From contig NZ_JWID01000006.1 of the NCBI RefSeq assembly GCF_001466305.1, positions 1,757 through 65,756 on the forward strand: 64,000 bases of DNA. Reading direction: 5' to 3'. Position 1 is the stretch's first letter. Every line of letters starts with the position of its first letter. This document shows, piece by piece, positions 57,259-64,000 of this stretch. The notes beneath the pieces are model-generated. The model saw only the letters and a program-made list of their open reading frames with translations, was not told where the DNA came from and did no database searches. Source of the stretch: Defluviitalea phaphyphila. Its GTDB lineage: Bacteria; Bacillota; Clostridia; Lachnospirales; Defluviitaleaceae. The position numbers and the translations under genes are program-made.

Positions 57259-58866
57259 CTATCTTCCTGCAATTCCTGTACGATTTATAACTGTATCAAG
57301 CATAGAATCAATAATACTTACCATTCTAGCTGAGGCATTATACGCATGTTGATATTTCATTAAATTAGTCATTTCTTCATCAGTAGATACTCCTGATATA
57401 CTACTTCTACTATTATCTATGCTATTTACTACTATTTCTTTTTCTTCCACTTTTTGTGAAGCTTTGTTGCCTACTTCTGCGATTCTAGTTATAAATTCTG
57501 AATAATAATCTTCAAAATTAAGTTTATGAGCTGAAGTTTGATCATAGGTAGTATTGGGTTCTTGCCATGCATCTAAAATCTCTTGAATAATTTTAGTATC
57601 TCCTACGCTTCCATCTGATGATAAACAAAGTTTATTATATCCATCTTCATCTAAAAGAATAGGATTTATTTCTATATTTCCTGCGGAATAAAGTGTGTTG
57701 GGATCATTTGGATCTTCCACTTGATAAGTTCCACTCCCATCATATCGATCCATATATTTTCTTTTAAATAATTCCACATGTTGAGTTCCGTCTAAACCTT
57801 GTGGTGAATCTGAACTTTGTATTTGAGGAGCTAATATATCATTTATAGTAGTTACTAAATCATGTACTAAGGTATCAAATTCTGCTTGAACCCTTGGAAT
57901 AAAATAAGGTTCTATGTCTTCATAAGCACTAGCAGTTTCTGTATCTAAATAATTTCCATATCTATCTCCTCTAGTTAAAAGTAGTGCTTTTAACTTTCCT
58001 GTATCATTGCCAAATTCTGATCCTATTGGCTTATTAAATCTAATTACATCATCTCCTGTATGTTCCCATACTGGTTTTAAAAAAGGAGATTTAGAATTAG
58101 GATCAGCTTGAGTTAAAGTTATTTTATATACAGATTGTTCTGATACTAAAGGATAACCTTCTGCTGATACATTAACTCTTCCTGCTTGATCTTCCTTATA
58201 AGAAATATCGATATATTGAGATAACTCATCTAAAAGAACATTTCTTCTATCTCTTAAATCATTGGCATTATCTCCACTAATTTCATATTTTACAATTTGT
58301 TCGTTAAGGTCTCTTATTTCCTCTGCTATTTCATTAATTCTATCTACTGTTTCTACCACTTGATTATTTAAATTATTTTGATATTCTATAAGTTTATCAT
58401 TTATATAATTAATTTTATCTACTAATACACTGGCACTTTGTATAAATTGAGTTCTTGTTCCTTGGTCTTGAGGTGCTATAGAAAGATTTTGAAGTTGGTT
58501 CCAAAAATCTCTTAAAACACTGCTAAAACTTTCTCCATCTACTTCTCCCATAATAGTTTCTATTTCCATAGCTGCATTATATTGAACTTCATAAAATTCC
58601 TTAGAACAAATTTGGTTTCTATAAGCTTTATCTAAAAATTCATCTCTTATTTGTCTTATTTCCGTTATGTCTGATCCTGCTCCAAGGGATAAGAGATCAT
58701 TACCATTTCTTCCTATAGTTTGATAAAAACTATCATTTTGTAGCACTTGTTGTCTTACATATCCTATACTATTGGCATTAGCTATATTATGTCCTGTTAC
58801 TTCAAGTCCTCTTTGACTAACAATAAGACCAGAGGCAACTCTTGATAAACTTGATATTGAACTCAT
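57259..58866 (-). CDS. flgK: Flagellar hook-associated protein FlgK, first copy
   Basis: A 535-residue HAP1 paralogue. The N-terminus SSLSRVASGLIVSQRGLEVTGHNIANANSIGYVRQQVLQND and the C-terminus SGVSTDEEMTNLMKYQHAYNASARMVSIIDSMLDTVINRTG are FlgK-type. The helical ELNEQIVKYEISGDNANDLRDRRNVLLDELS matches the same segment of the next gene. It follows flgN by 11 bp and precedes the second copy by 10 bp. Which copy forms the hook-filament junction is unknown. Confidence 0.92.
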   Translation of the reverse strand: MSSISSLSRVASGLIVSQRGLEVTGHNIANANSIGYVRQQVLQNDSFYQTIGRNGNDLLSLGAGSDITEIRQIRDEFLDKAYRNQICSKEFYEVQYNAAMEIETIMGEVDGESFSSVLRDFWNQLQNLSIAPQDQGTRTQFIQSASVLVDKINYINDKLIEYQNNLNNQVVETVDRINEIAEEIRDLNEQIVKYEISGDNANDLRDRRNVLLDELSQYIDISYKEDQAGRVNVSAEGYPLVSEQSVYKITLTQADPNSKSPFLKPVWEHTGDDVIRFNKPIGSEFGNDTGKLKALLLTRGDRYGNYLDTETASAYEDIEPYFIPRVQAEFDTLVHDLVTTINDILAPQIQSSDSPQGLDGTQHVELFKRKYMDRYDGSGTYQVEDPNDPNTLYSAGNIEINPILLDEDGYNKLCLSSDGSVGDTKIIQEILDAWQEPNTTYDQTSAHKLNFEDYYSEFITRIAEVGNKASQKVEEKEIVVNSIDNSRSSISGVSTDEEMTNLMKYQHAYNASARMVSIIDSMLDTVINRTGIAGR

Positions 58867-58877
58867 ATAATCTCCCC

Positions 58878-59384
58878 CTACTGCCTTGTATCAAAGAAAT
58901 TTTGCCCACTTTGATTTTGGATCTTTCCACCATTGCTATAATCATTAGTTGAAAAAGAACGAGTACTTTGTATAGCATTTATGGTATAACTAATCATTTC
59001 CATTGATTGCTCTAAAAGCACTTTGTTTTGTTCATTAGATTGTTTTAACTTAGCTAGCACATCTTTAATTTTGCTTTGTATTTCTTTTAATCTTTTCTTA
59101 TCTTCTTCTAAATCTCCTAATCTTTCTATTAGTCTAGTTATAGTTAAGGTTTCTTTTTTTTCATTTAAAACAAGAGCAATATCTCCTATTATTTCTTCCC
59201 TTTGTTTTTCTAATTTTAAGTTTTTTGCCACTACTTCTTGCTCTTCTTTAGTTAATTCATGAAGGGCATTAACATCTCCTGCTACTATTATATCTGTTTT
59301 TCTTTTAGATATTTCTAAGAGCTTATTATAAAGTAGCAACTCATCTTCTAAAATATCCATGAGATCATATACTAATCCTGCCAC
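58878..59384 (-). CDS. flgN: Flagellar export chaperone FlgN
   Basis: A 168-residue helical FlgN-family protein. VYDLMDILEDELLLYNKLLEISKRKTDIIVAGDVNALHELTKEEQEVVAKNLKLEKQREEIIGDIA shows the family pattern. It guards FlgK and FlgL before export. The start is GTG at 59384 with GAGGG 6 nt upstream; upstream in-frame codons to 59417 are not family-like. Between flgM and flgK. Confidence 0.9.
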   Translation of the reverse strand: MAGLVYDLMDILEDELLLYNKLLEISKRKTDIIVAGDVNALHELTKEEQEVVAKNLKLEKQREEIIGDIALVLNEKKETLTITRLIERLGDLEEDKKRLKEIQSKIKDVLAKLKQSNEQNKVLLEQSMEMISYTINAIQSTRSFSTNDYSNGGKIQNQSGQNFFDTRQ

Positions 59385-59400
59385 CTTAATCCCTCTTTTT

Positions 59401-59679
59401 TTAAATCTTTTTATCAAAAGCTCTTTCTACTATTTTATTTGCTACTTCTTCAGCACTTATATTATAAGTTCCTGATTTTATTCTTCTTTTTATATCATTT
59501 ACTTTATCCTCTCTTATATCTGGAACTTTTGAAAGTGCTTCAAGAGCTGTTTGAAAATCTTTCCCTTGCTGAGATATATTAAATTCATCTCTTCCATTAG
59601 ATTTATTAATTTTTTCTGATCTTATAGTATTATTTTTATTATAAATTTTTAATATTTGATTTACTCTTGTTATTTTCAT
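59401..59679 (-). CDS. flgM: Anti-sigma-28 factor FlgM
   Basis: A 92-residue FlgM. RDEFNISQQGKDFQTALEALSKVPDIREDKVNDIKRRIKSGTYNISAEEVANKIVERAFDKK matches the family's C-terminal sigma-binding helices. It inhibits sigma-D until secreted through the finished hook. It heads the flgM-flgN-flgK-flgK-flgL series behind a candidate sigma-D promoter. Confidence 0.94.
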   Translation of the reverse strand: MKITRVNQILKIYNKNNTIRSEKINKSNGRDEFNISQQGKDFQTALEALSKVPDIREDKVNDIKRRIKSGTYNISAEEVANKIVERAFDKKI

Positions 59680-59714
59680 ATTTTCACCTGCTTTTTAATA
59701 ATCTTTCTACTAAT

Positions 59715-59742
59715 ATATCGTCACCAATTAAATATATATTTA
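59715..59742 (-). promoter_or_regulatory. Candidate sigma-D promoter of flgM
   Basis: On the minus strand, TAAA (59739-59742), 16 nt, then GACGATAT (59715-59722), against consensus TAAA-N15-GCCGATAW. One -10 mismatch and one extra spacer base make it plausible but not certain. A sigma-A promoter is not evident in this 93-bp gap. Confidence 0.5.
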
Positions 59743-59753
59743 GTATTACAAAT

Positions 59754-59773
59754 AAAAAAGGGCATTTTTGCCC
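59754..59773 (-). terminator. Terminator after the yvyF-like gene
   Basis: A 5-bp stem GGGCA/TGCCC with a 4-A loop and a U6 tail, overlapping the stop of the upstream gene. Separates the comF/yvyF unit from flgM. Confidence 0.85.
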
Positions 59774-60198
59774 TATCTTTCTATTTTATTTTTATTCAAA
59801 TAATGCATTTTAGATTTTTTTAAATTAGAATTAGTATATTTTGTAGAATTTTTAATAAGTCCATTAGTAGCTTTTTTCATATCTCTTTCTATCTCATAAG
59901 CACATTTTTCGCAAAATCTTCCTGTTTTTATCATTGTACCACATCTTTCACATTCTATCCCTATAGGAGATTCTGGAGTAATAATAAGTCTTCCTTCTCT
60001 AATATAATGTTTAATTGTTGGAATAGAAGCTCCTGTTTCTTGGGATACCTGTACTAAAGTAGCTTTTGGATGTTCATATAAATATTCTTTTATTTTTTTA
60101 AATACTTTTTCTTCTTCTTCTTTACATGCTGGACAAATTACTCTTCCTGTTACATATTGAAAAAGTCTATTACATTTTTTACAATTTCTAATTTCCAT
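59773..60198 (-). CDS. yvyF: YvyF-family flagellar-operon zinc-ribbon protein
   Basis: A 141-residue protein with four zinc-type cysteine pairs: CKKC and CPAC near the N-terminus, CERC and CEKC in the second half. Between them is a helix-turn-helix-like PKATLVQVSQETGASIPTIKHYIREGRL. This matches the conserved protein encoded between comF and flgM in Firmicutes (YvyF type). Its role is unknown; a link to flagellar gene control is suggested by position. The ATG at 60198 has GAGGGTGA upstream. The C-terminal 30 residues are Asn/Lys-rich and look disordered. Confidence 0.88.
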   Translation of the reverse strand: MEIRNCKKCNRLFQYVTGRVICPACKEEEEKVFKKIKEYLYEHPKATLVQVSQETGASIPTIKHYIREGRLIITPESPIGIECERCGTMIKTGRFCEKCAYEIERDMKKATNGLIKNSTKYTNSNLKKSKMHYLNKNKIER

Positions 60199-60220
60199 AT
60201 TTTCACCCTCTTTATTTTTA

Positions 60221-60940
60221 TTATTTATCACGTCCTATACTAAGAGAAAGGAAGCATACTTTTTTTACTCCTTTCTTTTTTAATATATTAGCACAGGTAT
60301 TAATAGTACTCCCTGTAGTATATATATCGTCAATTAAAAGTATTTTCTTGCCTTTTAAATCTGTATTTTGTTTAATTTTAAATGCTTTCTTTAAATTATT
60401 TTTTCTTTGAGTTATGGATAATCCACTTTGAGGTTTTGTTTCTTTTATTCTAGTTAATATGGTTATATCAATAGGAATTTTTAATTGTTTTGATATTATT
60501 TTAGCTAATTCCTCTGATTGATTATATCCTCTTATTCTCTTTTTCTTTAAATGCATTGGAATAGGTATTATTAAGTCAAATTTCTCTTTAATATTTTCAT
60601 TTTTAATTTTATTAGCCATTAAAACTCCTAAATAAACTGCATATTCCTTATGTCCTCCATATTTAAATCTGTATATCATATCTCTAACTATACCTTCATA
60701 TACAAGTAATGCCCATCCTTTATCGTATATTGGCGGATATTTAATACAATCAAAACATGTATTTCTCTCCTCAATATTATCTATAGGTTTCCCACATTTT
60801 TGACATACTTTTTCTTTTATAAAAGGCAGACTTTTTTTACAATCATCACATATGCCCTTTTCTTTTTGAATAGGGATTATTGTGTTACAAAAAATACATT
60901 TAGGCGGGTATATTATATTTAAAATAATATCTATTAACAT
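60221..60940 (-). CDS. comF: ComF family protein (phosphoribosyltransferase-like)
   Basis: A 239-residue protein. The N-terminal double zinc ribbon has CIFC, CDDC, CQKC and CFDC pairs. The C-terminal PRT-type domain includes RGYNQSEELAKIISKQL and the PRPP-loop ILLIDDIYTTGSTINTC. Homologues (ComFC/GntX) act in DNA uptake or recombination of transforming DNA. It lies between recD2 and yvyF, the usual Firmicutes arrangement near flgM. Confidence 0.92.
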   Translation of the reverse strand: MLIDIILNIIYPPKCIFCNTIIPIQKEKGICDDCKKSLPFIKEKVCQKCGKPIDNIEERNTCFDCIKYPPIYDKGWALLVYEGIVRDMIYRFKYGGHKEYAVYLGVLMANKIKNENIKEKFDLIIPIPMHLKKKRIRGYNQSEELAKIISKQLKIPIDITILTRIKETKPQSGLSITQRKNNLKKAFKIKQNTDLKGKKILLIDDIYTTGSTINTCANILKKKGVKKVCFLSLSIGRDK

Positions 60941-60950
60941 TATTTCACCT

Positions 60951-63188
60951 TCAAAAAGATAATTCCTTCATTTTTGTTAGTCTATAAGCTAACGCAGAAT
61001 ATCTATTAATTTCCCGATTATTATCTACCATACGATTTAATGTACTTTGAAGTCCTACTATAACTACTAACTTCTTCGCTCTAGTAACAGCTGTATATAG
61101 TAAATTTCTATTCATAAGCATAGGAGGTCCACTATGTACAGGAATAATAACTACTGGATATTCAGACCCTTGTGATTTATGTATAGTTACTGCATAAGCT
61201 AATTCTAATTCATCTAATTGACTAAAATCATATTCTACGGTTTTTAAATCATCAAATAAAACTGTTAAAGTCTGTGCTTCGTTATCTATTTCTACTATTC
61301 TTCCTGCGTCTCCATTAAAAACTCCAACTCCTTCATCTATCTTTACCCCTACATCACTATATATTTTCCAAGGAATATTATAATTATTTTTTATTTGCAT
61401 TACTTTATCCCCTTCTCTAAATATCTGCATTCTATATTCCTTTTCATTCTTTTCTTTAGATGGGGGATTTAAGGCTTCTTGAAGAATAGAATTTAAATAA
61501 TTTACTCCTAATATACTTTTTCTCATAGGGGCTAAAACTTGTATATCTTTTATAGAATTGCATTTTGAAAAATTTGGAAGTCTATTTAATATTAAATCTT
61601 TTATTGTTTCTATTACTTCTTCTTGTGTATTTCTTCTTATAAAAAAGAAATCTTTATCTTTCTCATTAACAATTGGATATTCTCCTTTATTAATTCTATG
61701 AGCATTCATTATTATTGCACTTTCTCTTGCTTGTCTAAATACTTCTGTAAGTCTTACTACTTTAATAGTTTCACTTTTTATCATATCTTTTAATACGTTA
61801 CCAGGTCCAACAGAAGGAAGTTGGTCTACATCTCCTACAAATATAAGCCTTGTCCCTTCCACAACTGCTTTTAAAAAACTATTCATAAGAAGTACATCTA
61901 CCATAGACATTTCATCTATTATTATTACATCTGCTTCTAGTGGTCTTTCTTCATTTCTTTCAAAAACTTGTTTTTTGTGATCTTCTTCTAAAAAACTAAT
62001 TTCTAATAACCTATGAATTGTCTGAGCTTCTTTTCCTGTAGCCTCACTCATCCTTTTAGCTGCTCTTCCTGTAGGTGCAGCTAGAATAATCTCTAAACCT
62101 TCTTCTTCTAAAAGAGATATTATGGCATTTATAGTAGTAGTTTTTCCTGTTCCAGGACCTCCTGTTATAATAAGCATTCCTTCTGACATAGCTTCTTTTA
62201 CTGCTTGTCGCTGTTGTTTTGCTAATTTTATATTTGTTTCTTTTTCTAACTGATCTATCCTTTTATCTATTTCATTTGAATTTATTTCATTTCTCATTCT
62301 TGAAAACTCTATTAATTTTCTAGCTATATTCATTTCTGCATAATAAAAAGGAGTAAGATATACCACTTCTTTTTCTTCTATTTTTTCTTGCCAAATCTGT
62401 TTATATATTTGAAGTTCTATTAGGGCATTTTCCACTAATTCTTCAGTCACTCCTAAAAGTTCCCAAGCAGCTTGTTTTAAATGTTCTCTTAACATATATG
62501 TATGACCATTATTTGAATATTGATTTAGTATAAATTTAATTCCTGCCTTAACTCTATTAGGAGAATCCTTAGATATTCCTATATTTTGAGCTATTCTGTC
62601 TGCCATTTTAAACCCTATACCAAATATATCTTCTGCAAGACGATAAGGGTTGTTTTTTATAATATTAATGGTATTTTCACCATATTGTTTGTATATTTTT
62701 AATGCATAAGTTGGTGATACTCCATAATCTTGTAAAAATAAAATTGCTTTTCTAAGTTCTCTTTGTTCATGGAATATTTCTCCTATTTCTACAGCTTTTT
62801 TCTTGCTTATTCCTTTAATTTCTTCTAATTTCTCCCACTCTTCTTCTATAATTCTTAAAGTATCTAATCCAAACCTTTCCACTATCCTTTTTGCAAGTTT
62901 TGGACCTATTCCTTTTATTACTCCTGAACTTAGATATCTTTCTATACCCTCTTCAGTTTTAGGTACTGTTTTTTCATAAGTATTTACTTGTAATTGAGGC
63001 CCATAAATGGGATGTGTTACCCATGAGCCTACTACCTTTATATTTTCTCCTCGGTTAACCCCTAAAAGAGTTCCTACACATATTATTTCTTCTTCAGCAG
63101 TTTCTATAGAACAAACTGTATATCCATTTTCTTCATTATGGAAAATTATATCTTCTATAATTCCTTCTATAATTACTTGTTCACTCAT
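60951..63188 (-). CDS. recD2: ATP-dependent RecD2-type DNA helicase
   Basis: A 745-residue SF1B 5'-3' helicase. The N-terminal OB-like and HhH region (IKGIGPKLAKRIVERFG, IKGISKKKAVEIGEIFH) is the RecD2 hallmark absent from RecBCD-type RecD. Helicase motifs are I GGPGTGKTT (about 342), II IIDEMSMVD, III FVGDVDQLPSVGPG, and VI AVTIHKSQGSEYPVVIIPV. It maintains replication forks and repair. Lies 10 bp upstream of comF. Confidence 0.95.
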   Translation of the reverse strand: MSEQVIIEGIIEDIIFHNEENGYTVCSIETAEEEIICVGTLLGVNRGENIKVVGSWVTHPIYGPQLQVNTYEKTVPKTEEGIERYLSSGVIKGIGPKLAKRIVERFGLDTLRIIEEEWEKLEEIKGISKKKAVEIGEIFHEQRELRKAILFLQDYGVSPTYALKIYKQYGENTINIIKNNPYRLAEDIFGIGFKMADRIAQNIGISKDSPNRVKAGIKFILNQYSNNGHTYMLREHLKQAAWELLGVTEELVENALIELQIYKQIWQEKIEEKEVVYLTPFYYAEMNIARKLIEFSRMRNEINSNEIDKRIDQLEKETNIKLAKQQRQAVKEAMSEGMLIITGGPGTGKTTTINAIISLLEEEGLEIILAAPTGRAAKRMSEATGKEAQTIHRLLEISFLEEDHKKQVFERNEERPLEADVIIIDEMSMVDVLLMNSFLKAVVEGTRLIFVGDVDQLPSVGPGNVLKDMIKSETIKVVRLTEVFRQARESAIIMNAHRINKGEYPIVNEKDKDFFFIRRNTQEEVIETIKDLILNRLPNFSKCNSIKDIQVLAPMRKSILGVNYLNSILQEALNPPSKEKNEKEYRMQIFREGDKVMQIKNNYNIPWKIYSDVGVKIDEGVGVFNGDAGRIVEIDNEAQTLTVLFDDLKTVEYDFSQLDELELAYAVTIHKSQGSEYPVVIIPVHSGPPMLMNRNLLYTAVTRAKKLVVIVGLQSTLNRMVDNNREINRYSALAYRLTKMKELSF

Positions 63189-63263
63189 TTTTCATCACTC
63201 ATTTATATATCTTTTCTTATAATACTTTTATAATAAAGCATTTTGGTATAAATTAAAAGGGGT

Positions 63264-63291
63264 AAAAAAAAGACGCACTTCCTATGTGCGC
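63264..63291 (-). terminator. Terminator after metK
   Basis: A 6-bp stem GCGCAC/GTGCGT with a 7-nt loop and a U8 tail, starting 5 nt after the metK stop. It separates metK from recD2. Confidence 0.85.
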
Positions 63292-63295
63292 TTTT

Positions 63296-64000
63296 TTATA
63301 TATTTGCTTCCTTTTTTAGTATTTCCACCTTATCAGTTTTTTCCCAAGGAAGGTCTAAATCTGTTCTTCCAAAATGTCCATAAGCTGCTATTTGTGAATA
63401 AATAGGTCTTCTAAGGTTTAAATTTTTTATTATTGCTGCAGGTCGAAGATCAAAATGTTTTTTTACAAGTTCTGTAATAGCTTCATCAGATATTTTCCCT
63501 GTTCCATAAGTATTAACTAATATGGAGATAGGTTTTGCAACTCCTATAGCGTATGCTAATTCTATTTCACATTTACTAGCTATGCCAGCAGCTACTATAT
63601 TTTTAGCTACATATCTAGCTGCATAAGCTCCTGAACGGTCTACTTTGGTTGGATCTTTTCCTGAAAATGCTCCTCCTCCATGGCTAGCATAACCTCCATA
63701 AGTATCTACTATAATTTTTCTTCCTGTCAGTCCTGAATCACCCTGTGGTCCTCCTATTACAAATCTTCCAGTGGGATTAATATAATATTTAGTATCATTA
63801 TCTAAAAGGTTTTCAGGTATTACTGGTTTTATTACATATTCCATAATATCTTTTTTTATTTTTTCTAAACCTACTTCTGGTCCATGTTGAGTTGATAATA
63901 CTATAGTATGAACTCTAAGGGGTTTATCATCTTCATATTCTATAGTAACCTGAGCTTTTCCATCAGGTCTTAAATATGGTATGGTTCCATTTTTCCTAAC
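63296..64000 (-). CDS. metK: S-adenosylmethionine synthase, C-terminal part (runs off window)
   Basis: The C-terminal 234 residues of MetK, which makes S-adenosylmethionine from ATP and methionine. The frame is open to the window end ([22 protein letters not shown] at the edge). [22 protein letters not shown] and the loop [23 protein letters not shown] are the family signatures. The full enzyme is about 395 residues, so about 160 N-terminal residues lie outside the window; this is not a truncation of the gene itself. Confidence 0.96.
   Translation of the reverse strand, partial: VRKNGTIPYLRPDGKAQVTIEYEDDKPLRVHTIVLSTQHGPEVGLEKIKKDIMEYVIKPVIPENLLDNDTKYYINPTGRFVIGGPQGDSGLTGRKIIVDTYGGYASHGGGAFSGKDPTKVDRSGAYAARYVAKNIVAAGIASKCEIELAYAIGVAKPISILVNTYGTGKISDEAITELVKKHFDLRPAAIIKNLNLRRPIYSQIAAYGHFGRTDLDLPWEKTDKVEILKKEANI

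Overview
The window is a low-GC chromosome segment from a motile, Gram-positive member of the Clostridia. It carries the S10-spc-alpha, str and rif ribosomal and RNA-polymerase loci in Firmicutes order, zinc-type (Cys4) forms of S14, L33 and L36, an L7Ae-type small protein before rpsL, an L10 leader RNA, and a FliW/CsrA/flagellin module. The long L17 and the KOW protein between map and infA suggest a Lachnospirales-like lineage, but I cannot name the genus. Every gene except one transposase is on the minus strand, so transcription runs from high to low coordinates.

Layout in transcription order. (1) 64000-59773: metK (5' end outside the window), recD2, a comF-family gene and a yvyF-like zinc-ribbon gene. 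(2) 59679-42677: late flagellar genes flgM, flgN, two tandem flgK paralogues, flgL, fliW, csrA and flagellin; then a TPR-glycosyltransferase and a TPR-CDP-glycerol-phosphotransferase-like gene, flaG, fliD, fliS, two small chaperone-like genes and a third TPR-glycosyltransferase. (3) About 41000-42608: an insertion sequence with an ISNCY/IS1202-like DDE transposase on the plus strand. (4) 40844-37540: rpmG-secE-nusG-rplK-rplA and rplJ-rplL. (5) 37163-33439: ppk and ppx, placed between rplL and rpoB where Firmicutes normally have nothing comparable. (6) 33075-20753: rpoB-rpoC, L7Ae-like, rpsL, rpsG, fusA, tuf. (7) 20402-93: the rpsJ to rplQ supercluster, ecfA1-ecfA2-ecfT-truA and rplM-rpsI.

Regulation is readable in many gaps. 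Good sigma-A promoters with 17-bp spacers precede rpmG, rplJ, rpoB (two), the L7Ae/str operon, tuf, rpsJ and rplM. A sigma-D (sigma-28) promoter precedes flagellin. Structured leaders lie before rplJ (canonical L10 leader), rpsJ (alternative pairings), rplK and rplA (twin L1-operator-like motifs) and rplM. The flagellin leader has a palindrome, a probable loop-loop interaction and CsrA-type GGA sites.

The least conventional part is the flagellin-decoration island. Three enzymes of different catalytic families share one TPR module of about 120 residues, at the C-terminus, N-terminus or middle of the protein. They flank the flagellin, cap and chaperone genes. One catalytic domain is of the teichoic-acid CDP-glycerol phosphotransferase type, which suggests that flagellin or a glycan on it may receive a polyol-phosphate. 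This is inference from context and motifs. The rest of the window is mostly conserved housekeeping.
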